Shown: positions 34,290-43,480 of the stretch, piece by piece
Layout of the letters: each line of letters starts with the position of its first letter
Numbering within the stretch: the first letter of the stretch is position 1
From: Homalodisca vitripennis
Lineage: Eukaryota > Arthropoda > Insecta > Hemiptera > Cicadellidae
NCBI RefSeq assembly: GCF_021130785.1
Contig: NC_060210.1
Span: 183,364,001-183,428,000 of the forward strand
Direction: 5' to 3'
DNA: 64,000 nucleotides
The notes under the pieces: model-generated
The model's database searches: none
Seen by the model: the letters and a program-made list of their open reading frames with translations, nothing else
Told to the model about the DNA's origin: nothing
Translations under genes and position numbers: made by a program

Positions 34290-37271
34290 CCCATAGCGGC
34301 CTGACCAGTCGGACGGGCGTGTTGAGCCCCCCGACGCACCCCCGCATGGGCGTGTTTGAGCCCGCGGGACACCGGACGGGCGTGTTGAGCCCCGTGTAAC
34401 CCATCGTCGGACCGGGCGTGTTGAGCCCCCGACAACCCCCGCATGGGCGTGTTGAAGCCCGCGGGACAACCGGACGGCTGTTGAGCCCCTCCCGGTACCC
34501 GGTTTCGTCGGACGGGCGTGTTTGAGCCCCCGACACCCCCGCATGGGCGTGTTGAGCCCGCGGGACACTACTGGATGGGCGTGTTGAGTCCCCCGGTACC
34601 CTCCCTATCGTCGGACGTGGCGTGTTGAGGCTCCCCACCGACACACCACCGCCCGCATGGGCGTGTGTGAAGCCCCCGACTACCCCCGTATGGGCGTGCT
34701 TGAGAGTGCCCGCGTGACGACCGGACGGGCGTGTTGAGCCCCCGGTACCACTGCCTCATCGACCTGTCGTCGACGGGCGTTTGGAGCCCCCGGTACCTTG
34801 TCGGACGGGCGTGTTTGAGCCCCCACAGGAACACCCCCGCATGGGCGTTTTGAGCCCGCGGGACACCGGAATGGGCGTGTTGATCACCCCGCCCTCACGG
34901 GAACCTCGTCGGACGGGCGTGTTGAGCCCCCGGTACCTTGTCGGACGGGCGTGTTGAGCCCCCACATAACCCCCGCATGGGCGTTTTGAGCCGCGGGGAG
35001 CACACCGACGGACGGGCGTGTTGAGGTCCACCGGTACCGCCCAAACCTCGTCGGACTGGAGCGTGTTGAGCGGCCCCCGTACCTTCGTCGGACGGGCGTG
35101 TTGAGCCCCCACAACCCCCCCGCAAGGGCGTTTTGAGCCCGCGTACACCGGAGACGGTCGGCGTGTTGAGGCCCCCGGTACCTTGTCAGGACGGGCGTGT
35201 TGAGCCCCCACCACCCCCGCCATGGGCGTTTTTGAGTCCCCGCGGGACCCACCACCGGACGGGCGTGTTGAGCCCCCGGTACCCTATCGTCGACGGGCGT
35301 GTTGAGCCCCCCGGTACCTTGTCGGGAACGGGCGTGTTGAGCCCCCACAAAACCCCCCCCTACATGGGCGTTTATTGAGCGTAGCCCGCGGGAACACCGG
35401 ATGGGCGTGTTGAGCCCCCGGTACCTCGTCGGACGGGCGTGTTGAGCCCCGACACCACCCCCCGGCATGGGCGTTGTTGAGCCCGCGGGTCATCGATGGG
35501 CGTGTTGAGCCCCCGTGTACCTCGTCGGACGGGCGTGTTGAGCCCTCGACCACCCCCCCATGGCGTGTTGAGCCCCGCGGGACAACCGGATGGGCGTGTT
35601 GAGCGCCCCTGGTAAACCGCTCGTCAGAACGGGCGTGGTTTGAGTCCCCGACACCCCCGCATGGGCGTGTTGAGGCCCGCGGACACCGGACGGGCGTGTT
35701 GAGCCACCGGTACCCACGTCGGACGGGGCGTGTTGAGCCCCCCGACACAACCCCCCGTATGGGCTTGTTGAGCCCGCGGGAATACAACCCGGACGGGCGT
35801 GTTGAGGTAGCCACCCCGGTACCCCACGTCGGTCGGGCGTGTTGAGCCCCCGACATACCGGCCCGCAATGGGCTGGTATGAGCCCGCGGGGACACCGGAC
35901 GGGGGCGTGTTAGAGCCCCCGGTACCAGCCCTCGTCGTCGGACGGGCGTGTTTGAGCCCCCGCGACTACCTCCCTCTGTATGGCGTGTTTGAGCCCGCGG
36001 GACACCGGAACGGGCGTGTTGAGCCACCGTATCCCACCAACACCCTCGTCGGACGGGCGAGTTGATCCCACCGGTACCTTGTCGGACTGGCGTGTTGAGC
36101 CCCCACAATACGCTGCACCCCCGCATGGGCGTTTTTGAGCCCGCGGGACACCGTACGGGCGTGTTGAGCCACCGGGTACCCAATACGCCCTAGCTCGTAG
36201 GACGGGCGTTGTTGAGCCCCCGGTACCTCGTCGGACGGGCGTGTTGAGCCCCCACACCCCCGCATGGGGCGTATTTTGAGCCCGCGGGACAGGTCCGGAC
36301 GGGGCGTTGTTGAGTCCCCCCGGTACCTTACCTATGTTCGGACGGGCGTGTTGAGCCCCACACCCCCGCATGGGCGTTTTGAGCCCGCGGGACAACATAC
36401 CGGACGGGCGTGTTGAGCCCCCGGTACCGCCTCGTCGGACGGGCGTGTTGAGCCCCCGCGGTACCAAAGTCGGATGACGGGCGTGTTGAGGCCCCCCCAC
36501 ACCCCCGCATGGGCGCTTTTGAAGCCCGCGGGACCCACCGATGGGCGTGTTGAGCCCCCGGTACCTCGTCGGACGGGCGTGTTGAGCCCCCGACACCCCC
36601 GCATGGGCGTGTTTTGGAGCCCGCGGGTCATCGGATGGGCGTGTGAGCCCCCGGGTAACCCACACCTCGTTCGTCGGACGGGCGTGTTGAGCCCCCGACA
36701 ACCCCCCGCAATGGGCGTGGTTGAGCCCGCGGGACAACCGGATGGGCGTGTTGAGCCCCTGGTAACCATTCGTCAGACGGGCGTGTTGAGTCCCCCGACA
36801 ACACCCCCGCATTGGGCGTAGTTGAGCCCGCGGGACACCCGGACGGGCGTGGTTTTGAGCCACCGGTAACCCTCGTCGGACGGGCGTGTGTTTGAGCCCC
36901 CGACACCCCCGTATGGGCGTGTTAGAAGGCCCCGCGGGACACCGACGGGCGTGTTTGAGCCCCCGGTACCTCGACGACGGGCGTGTGTTGAGCCCCCGAC
37001 ACCAACCCCCGCATGGGCGTGTTTGAGGGCCCGCGGGACAACCGGACGGGCGTGTTGAGCCCCTGGTGAATCACCGTACCTCGTCGGACGGGCGTGTTGA
37101 GCCCCCGACACCTCTTTGTATGGCGTGTTGAGCCCGCGGGACAACCGGACGGGCCCGTGTTGAGCAACGGTACCCGGTACCTCGTCGGACGGGCGTGTTG
37201 AGCCACCGGCATCTGCGCAGGGGCGTGATGAGCCCGGGGAACATCGAACGGAATGGCGTGTTGACCACCGA
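34290..37271. repeat. GC-rich hairpin minisatellite, ~27-bp modules in ~91-bp triplets
   Basis: About 3 kb is made of a repeated core, GGGCGTGTTGAGCCC, which folds as a 4-bp GGGC/GCCC stem with a GTGTTGA loop. A 2-nt bulge (AC or AT) and a 5-bp lower stem extend it. Three module types differ in that lower stem: type A has ACCGG on the left and CCGGT on the right, type B has GTCGG and CCGAC, type C has CCCGC and GCGGG. In each, the right arm is the exact reverse complement of the left. Linkers of 2-5 nt join them, giving a triplet of about 91 bp; the length implies nearly 100 modules. A GGTACC occurs between A and the next B. A second subtype (roughly 34.8-35.4 and 36.07-36.54 kb) has CCACA in place of CCGAC, loop GTTTTGA in type C, and an extra module per unit. 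Long open frames on both strands are by-products. Confidence 0.95.
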
Positions 37272-37439
37272 TTGTCATTAATAACAGATGTGTTGGATGG
37301 ATGGCCCCCCACTCCGCTTCCACATGTTATCATAATACATATAAAGAGAGTTTTGTATGTTCTCAGATTCATTCTGAATGCACGGATCGCTACCTGTATC
37401 AGAAGTACTCGTATGAGTCGTGATTTTGGATGTGATGGG

Positions 37440-37697
37440 TCTGCCCAGCCATTCGAGAGGACACGGAGCTAGGGGACATCATACGCCGCTGTTCAACCGG
37501 GGACCATAGAGTCCATGACAGCTATGCTGAATCTCCGAAGCCTGCTACTAGACCTCGAGCACTTTCAACGGAGGTTAAGGAGCTTACGGGGGCTACCAGT
37601 CGATCCCAGGACTGCACCTGAACGAGATCGTGGTTCGATACCCATCTCGGCCATCCAGCTCCCAGGTCCAGTGCGGGAGTTCTCAAGGGAACACCAA
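37440..37697. other. Mixed-composition segment, possible internal part of a retroelement
   Basis: This GC-balanced segment lies between the array and the LTR candidate. The plus frame 37515-37742 reads LDLEHFQRRLRSLRG and ERDRGSIPISAIQ; I recognise no domain. GTGGTTCGATACCC at about 37630 resembles a tRNA B box, but no tRNA fold or A box accompanies it. It may be the 3' end of a retrotransposon polyprotein, but that is an inference from the neighbour only. Confidence 0.25.
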
Positions 37698-37699
37698 GT

Positions 37700-37928
37700 T
37701 GTAAATATTAGAATTAAGGAAACAGAGCTCATTTGTATATAGTTGTACAATAGACTGGGGATAGGATGTAATAAAGCAGACCAGTGTTTCACTTAAACTG
37801 TGTTGCAGTCTCATTTATACTTTAGTGACCCAGGAATATGAATCCCCTTACATAAGACTAGTGCGGAGGTGGGTTTCTTCCCCGCGGGATAGAAGTGTTT
37901 AGTTGAGAGAGAGGAAAACCCCCTTACA
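37700..37928 (+). mobile_element. Possible retrotransposon LTR (solo or 5')
   Basis: The segment starts TGTAAATATTAG and ends CCCCCTTACA, giving TG...CA ends and about 229 bp. It holds a polyadenylation signal (GTAATAAAGCAG, about 37769). Two bases after its end is TGGTGCCATA, which resembles a tRNA primer-binding site start. No second LTR copy and no target duplication are visible, so this is tentative. Confidence 0.3.
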
Positions 37929-37969
37929 AATGGTGCCATACTTTTAATGAAAAAAAAATAAATCAGTAA

Positions 37970-38165
37970 ACACTACGTTTTTCGAGATCTGCAATCTGAT
38001 CTCTTCTTCTAGGTAATAACTAACCAAATACAGTAATTACAAAACTAGGTTCAAATAAACAAATCATACCAAAGCGATGTGGTACGCATATGTCAGGAAT
38101 CACAACCTCCTGTTTCCTTCGCAATCCTTCCATGTCAAAATCTTCAAACAAAGAATACTTTTAAT
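37970..38165 (+). repeat. Diverged direct repeat, copy 1
   Basis: ACGTTTTTCGAGATCTGCAA, TAACCAAATACAG, AAATAAACAAATCATACCAA and AGCGATGTGGTACGCATA match 39080-39240 in the same order. The copies lie about 1.09 kb apart and are strongly diverged, so they are either an old segmental duplication or two copies of an unnamed repeat. Confidence 0.4.
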
Positions 38166-39075
38166 GTAAGGCGACTAACAAAGTTATTTTAGTCCTTCAA
38201 TCATTGTTCAGTGTGTCTTTACAATTCACCTTTCATTATGTGTATACTTGCAGTTATACCTCTAAAAATAGGCTTGATAGCTTAAATTACAGAATCAGGT
38301 ACATTATGTAGGTAAGTGTATTTTTCACTAAGTGAGAGAGCATCCGTTGTTACTTTGAAAAAGAGATTTCCTTCTTCTCACATAGCTCATATTGAGGTAG
38401 ACTCTCAGTGAACAATTTGGGTAGTACTTTGAAGAAATGTATATTTTTGTAATAAATGAGAGTTAAAATGATTTGAATGAAAATGTTAAAAAAAACGGAT
38501 ACCAGAATTAAAACTAAGTGATAAAGTAATTTTGGTATTTCTTTGAGAAAGTACCTTATGTAATCTCATATAAACAGATTCAGATATGAAATGCAAATAG
38601 AAGGCTATTGGAGTTAATCAAGAATAATTTAAAAGGTACAAAGGAAGAGACGACTTTGAACTTGCGAAGTGCCAGCGAGTAAATGAGTCCCTCTTTCAAA
38701 GCACAGTTCAGTAGACTCAATCAATTGGTCTTTGACAATTTCTTTCCTCACCTTCCAGGTGTAAATATTTTTATACATTCTACTTATTAAACGTATCTTT
38801 ATCAAATCAATAAGAATGTTCGAATAAACCTAATACTTATTGTAAAATAAAGTATGAAAAACACAATTTAGCTTAACCCGTTTCTATGGCTCTAGGAATT
38901 TAGTTATCCGGGAAAATACTGGAGAGTAGTCCCACTCTAATTTTGGTCCATATATGACCAGTAAACCATTGTTTATATATCATACATAATTTTTCGTGGA
39001 TAATCTAGTTACAAATTATTGCAGAACGTAAGGAGAATGTTTCGGAAATATCTCATATTTGAGAAAAACATCATT
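38166..39075. other. AT-rich non-coding stretch
   Basis: Nothing was recognised between the two diverged direct repeats. Confidence 0.45.
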
Positions 39076-39077
39076 TC

Positions 39078-39250
39078 AGGAACGTTTTAAGATCCTACAA
39101 TTAGATTTCTTTCTGAAGTTGATAAGTAACTTAATACAGCTTCAATTTATTTTAAATAAACAAACACACATTACCAAAGCGTAGTTGCATACATAAGTCG
39201 GCAATTACAATAAACAGGTTGTGTCTCAACTCCATGCACAATATTTCTAG
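39078..39250 (+). repeat. Diverged direct repeat, copy 2
   Basis: Partner of 37970-38165: ACGTTTTAAGATCCTACAA, TAACTTAATACAG, AAATAAACAAACACACATTA and AGCGTAGTTGCATACATA. A minus-strand frame of 115 codons (39152-39499) overlaps it. I do not call that frame a gene. Confidence 0.4.
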
Positions 39251-39830
39251 ACACGGACTCAAGTTCCGTTTATTAATAAAAGGAACACAATTATTAAAAT
39301 ATCTTACATACAATACATAACACAATATTTCTGAGTTAATATTCAACCACTGATAACTTACCAAATATAAAAATAAAATAAGTACGTGGTTCTCATCGAT
39401 AGAGTTTAGAAGTTCATGGAGAATAAACCAGCCAAAAATGATCAAACCTTTTCCTTGATTAGCCACCATTGTTTCTGCCGTCTCCATAGGCCAAATCAAT
39501 GGTCAGTTATCAGTGGTTAGTCTTTTAGAGCGGATTCATCGTGACGTGTATTCTTTGATTCATTTTGATAACTTGTGTTTTTCTCTCATGCCTATGTAGT
39601 GATAGCTGGCCCACATGTTTGTTGTGATTCTTGACTTAGGTGTGTAAGAAATGTGTTGATAAAATTATTTTATCACGAACTATTGTAAAGTGAAAAGTTA
39701 CTTAGTTATCTGAAAAAATATTTTAAGATTTTAAAAAACGTAGTGTAATTGATTATTTGTGTGAATGAGCGATAGAAAACAATTAAAAAACTACTAATAT
39801 CTTCAGTTGTCATATACTAACTTTAATATA

Positions 39831-40225
39831 CAGGGTGACCGTTAGGTCTTAGGACGACTTTATAACTTTTAAACGACAAGAGATATCATAACCAAATTTG
39901 GTATACCGTTACTGAAAATTGTAAGCTACTTTTCTGTGTACATGGTGGTCGGATTTCACCTTTGGGGGACGGACCGTCGAGGGTTGTAAGAAACTCTTTA
40001 ATGACAGCATATGTTTGAGTTGTACATCATTTTAAATTTTCTACTTGAACTGAAAACAGTGCCGTTAACTGGACTTCAAAAAGGTTTATCCAGTCGGAAG
40101 AAATCGCTATTCAAAGTTTAAAAAAATGTTTAATACCAATATTACATAAGAAATAACTAATATGTAGCTGTTAGAAGTTAAGGGGAATAATTAGTGAACT
40201 CATTTAAAAGTAGATGTTCAAAATG
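39831..40225 (+). repeat. Left terminal inverted repeat of the second mariner-like element
   Basis: Pairs with 41527-41912. The inner boundary lies near AGATGTTCAAAATG, whose reverse complement occurs at 41525-41540. Divergence between arms is visible as scattered substitutions, indicating an old insertion. Confidence 0.85.
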
Positions 40226-40459
40226 TTTCCTTTTAGGCCGTCTGACAATGTGCTACGTGTAATCAGAAAAACCTGCTGCATTAATAAGTACAATGAAAAG
40301 TGAAAGCAGTGCCTCTAGGTCAGGGTTTCCCATCCACTGGACTTCCCCATAATGGCTGTTATCTGTCTATCAGTTTCACTTATCAGTTCCACTCAAGCTA
40401 CAATACTTTTTGCAGCAATATTCTGTTACTATAAGTTATAAGTTTTAAGAGATTTCGCT

Positions 40460-41523
40460 TTAGTGAGCGTGAAAGAATTACACCTTAATGATGCGCGGCT
40501 GGGGTGATAATGTAAGGGACCGTTTGCAGATGTAACACATTTATTCAATGCTACTTTTCCTGATAGAGCTCATATTTCTAAATCCACAGCACAGTACACA
40601 GTTGCTCGCTTTGTAGACACTGGTAGTGTTAAGGATCGAGCCAGATCTGGAACGACCAAGTACTGTGAGAGACAAAGACGGCTCATTAGACATTCTTCAG
40701 TCTTCATTGAAAATCCAAACGAATCAGTTAGATCAGCAGCACAATCTCATGGAATAGGTCGTGAATCAGTTCGAAAATTATTAAAGAAGTATGATTTCAA
40801 AGCATACCGTGTTACCCTGTTGCAGGAACTAAGCGAAGATGATTTTGATCGCCGGATGGAATTCAGTGACATTATAGTGAATACAATTTATTGACCAAAA
40901 CCAAATACTTTTAGACGGTATTGTAATTCTCAGATGAGTCAACTTTTATGTTGAATGGCCATGTTAACAGGCATAACTGCCGGTAATGGTATATGTTAAC
41001 CCACACTGGATGAGTGAGTGTCACACACCTCATCCCCAAAAATTAAATGTGATGGGCAAGGTATCGTACGTAATTCAATTATAGAACCATTTTTAATCGA
41101 TGGAAATTTAAATGCCAACAAGTATGATACGATACATGATACGCTCCAAAATGAGATTGTTCCTACTTTACAAGCTACTCTGGGCGCTGACTTCCAAACA
41201 TGCTTTTTTCCAACAAGACGGAGCACCGCCACACTATGGTGTTCAGGTAAGGGCAATACTTAGATGAAGTATTCCCACACCGGTGGATTGTGGAAGACGT
41301 GGTGCAAATTTAGTGGCCGGCTCGTTCCCCTGATCTAAATCCGCTTGAATACTTCCTATGGAGCTAAATCAAGGACAAAGTGTATCGAAACTCAGCCTAC
41401 AGATCTGAACGAACTCAGACATAGGATATCACATGAAACTCAAGCTATTCCACGAGAATACATACAAAATGCAGTAGCCGGCTTTTATAACCGGTTTAGC
41501 ACATTGCCAGACGACCGATGGTG
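40460..41523 (+). pseudogene. Decayed mariner-type transposase, nearly full-length relic
   Basis: Pieces in order: an N-terminal helix-turn-helix region (ATFPDRAHISKSTAQYTV, then DTGSVKDRARSGT), a second helical region (SVRSAAQSHGIGRESVRKLL), KLNV at 41040-41051 where the family has a NVW block, LIDGNLNA near 41095, QQDGAPPHY (second Asp) near 41215, and PDLNPLEYFLW (third Asp) near 41330. The pieces fall in several frames, with stops near 40505 and 40892 and at the end of the FLWS block. The region around the first Asp (family pattern SDES) is distorted near 40935. The protein in life would cut and paste the element at TA sites; this copy cannot. Confidence 0.85.
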
Positions 41524-41526
41524 AAC

Positions 41527-41912
41527 ATTTTGAACATCTACTTTGAAAGAATTTCAGTAAGTATTCCCCTTAACTTATAACAGCTACAGTATTAGTTATT
41601 TATTTATGTAACATATGGTATTAAACATTTTTTAAACTTTGAACAGCGATTTCTTCCGACTGGATCAACCTTTTAAAGTCCAGTTAACGGCACTGTTTTC
41701 AGTTCAAGTAGAAATTTAAAATGATGTACAACTCAACATAGGCTGTCATTAAAGAGTTTCTTACAAACCCTCGACGGTCCGTCCCCCAAAGGTTGAAATC
41801 CAACCACTATGTACACAGAAAAGTAGCTTACAAATATCCAGTAAACGGAATACCAAAATTTGGTTGCGATTTAAAAGTTTTAAAGTCGTTCTAAAACTTA
41901 ATGGGCACCCTG
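41527..41912 (-). repeat. Right terminal inverted repeat of the second mariner-like element
   Basis: Right arm, ending CACCCTG before TA. It adjoins a T-rich stretch at 41913-41935 that looks like the reversed tail of a retroelement. Confidence 0.85.
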
Positions 41913-41914
41913 TA

Positions 41915-42480
41915 TATTTTATTTTTATTTATTTTCGAACGGCAGCAGCCAATTTACAAATACAAGCATAGATAGTAGATACAGCGGAAAATAAAATTAA
42001 TACGAACAGATGAAAAATCTACATAAAGTAACACATACATACATACAGTGATACACATACACATAAAACAAAACACACATACAAATAAAATACAACACAA
42101 AATACAGATTAAATTAAGTGATTGATTTCAAACAAATACGACTCTTCTTAAGGGTAATAAAACATGTAGTTTTTTGTGTTTTGCTTTGAAATAATTACGT
42201 TTAGCTATGGAATAGCAAGGAGTATTTTTCAATGCGTGCTTTGCTTGCGAATAACGTCACTGTAGGAGAAAATCATTAATTAAAGAGACAGGATCAACAT
42301 GTTCAAAATTTCGATCCTCTTAATGACCAAGACGAAACTCAAACATGGAAGGTGAAGTTCCGTTAATGTTAGTGTGAAGGTTGAATAAGATGGCGTTGAT
42401 CAAATTGCAGTAAGTAAAGGTGGATTGGATTGATCTAACGAATAAGCCATGTAAATATAACTAAAAAATAAATCCACTAC
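41915..42480 (-). mobile_element. Probable LINE 3' end on the minus strand
   Basis: Read on the minus strand, the block ends TTGGCTGCTGCCGTTCGAAA followed by an A-rich tail of AAATA units that runs into the mariner insertion point. That is the form of a non-LTR retrotransposon 3' terminus. A CACATACA-type simple repeat lies inside (42028-42110). No coding domain remains. If right, the mariner-like element inserted in or beside the LINE tail. Confidence 0.35.
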
Positions 42481-43112
42481 TCTCATGTAGTAATATGCGG
42501 TTCTATACTACAGGTTAATGCCTCCAAACATATTAATTTCTAATTATATTATAAGGTTAAAAATAATTAGTCACCTCAAAGTATACAAATACAAATTTAA
42601 ATTACCTTAAAGATTAAAAACAATGTAAATAAAAGTTATTTGAAATTAAATTATTTTTAGGGTGTTTCATATCTACATTAAATTTACAATTAAAAACTAA
42701 TAATAATAATGATTTTTCGGAACTTAAAATTAAAGCGACATATTATACATACAACAATTATATGTTATTATTAATACGTAATTTACTTAAAACACCATTC
42801 AATGCTGTAATATATTACTTCACTACAAAGTGGATTAAATACTTTATTTATTATTCATACTTTCATAGAGGGTACAACCTCTTGAATATATAATCAAGTA
42901 GTATAATATTATTAAGTACTTAAGTGTAATACTGAAACCACTGTTCATCATAGCTCTATGCATTGTAACTACCTAAATCCGATTACTGCATTCGCTACTG
43001 TTATGATAATTATACTAAACCACACAATAGTTTCAACTTTAATTGTACTACTGCACTGTAAGGACTGCAATAATTTAATAAGTGTGATATAACACATAGA
43101 ACATTTAGCTTA

Positions 43113-43250
43113 CTTTCTGCACGATATCTCAAAAACGAACTGATCCATAAACTTGAAATTGTTTAAAGAATATTTTTAGTATATGAGAACACTGAGTTTG
43201 ATCATGGTGCATGCCACTCCATGGCATTTTTCTGAGCGTTAGCAAATGTT
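43113..43250 (-). repeat. Dispersed repeat family D1, best-preserved inverted copy
   Basis: Minus-strand order: TTGCTAACGCTCAGAAAAAT, CATGGAGTGGCATGCACC, ATGATCAAACTCAGTGTTC, AATTTCAAGTTTATGGATCA, GTTCGTTTTTGAGATATCG. It matches 60634-60781 (plus) along its length and shows the consensus most clearly. Confidence 0.75.
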
Positions 43251-43384
43251 TTAACATTGATGTTATGGGTAAAAATGATACGAGTAACGAAAAAATATCA
43301 AAATAAATCAATTTAGTAAAAATAATAATAAGAAGAATGAGTTTTATGATACATCATTTTTATGTCAACTTCTATTTTTATGAC

Positions 43385-43480
43385 TCTCTGTCTGTCCATA
43401 TTTCTGCATGCCGTCTCGATATTGAAGTTAGTTATGGATTTTAAATGCTGCATGCAACCTCAGCGAAGCCAGTTACGACA
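43385..43480 (-). repeat. Dispersed repeat D1, variant piece
   Basis: Minus-strand reading gives GGCTTCGCTGAGGTTGCATG followed later by CGAGACGGCATGCAGAAATA and GACAGACAGAGAG. It pairs with 7604-7690 rather than with the main form, indicating a subfamily with a different head. Confidence 0.5.

Larger units (their letters stand above)
39831..41912 (+). mobile_element. Second long-TIR mariner-like element, heavily decayed
   Basis: The element starts CAGGGTGACC and ends GGGCACCCTG, with TA on both sides (39829-39830 and 41913-41914). Length is 2082 bp. Inverted repeats of about 390 bp (39831-40225 and 41527-41912) share long blocks, for example GACGGACCGTCGAGGGTTG and GTGCCGTTAACTGGACTT. The termini and transposase differ from those of the element at 20489, so it is a separate lineage with a similar long-TIR design. 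The inside carries a transposase that is almost full length but broken by several frameshifts and stops. Confidence 0.92.

Noticed and set aside
34159..37372. Many long overlapping open frames (up to 317 codons) on both strands, rich in STRPSD, AQHARP and NTPVR phrases
   Set aside because: They are translations of the GC-rich minisatellite in several frames. Stops are rare because the repeat lacks them, the peptides have no domain, and indels switch frames every few modules.
37625..37645. GTGGTTCGATACCC as a tRNA B box
   Set aside because: No A box at the right distance and no cloverleaf or acceptor stem can be folded around it.
39152..39499. 115-codon minus-strand frame starting METAETMVANQGKG with a hydrophobic stretch and a possible GTAAGT donor
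   Set aside because: No motif, overlaps a diverged repeat, and the hydrophobic part is what AT-rich DNA gives in that frame. Worth revisiting only with transcript evidence.
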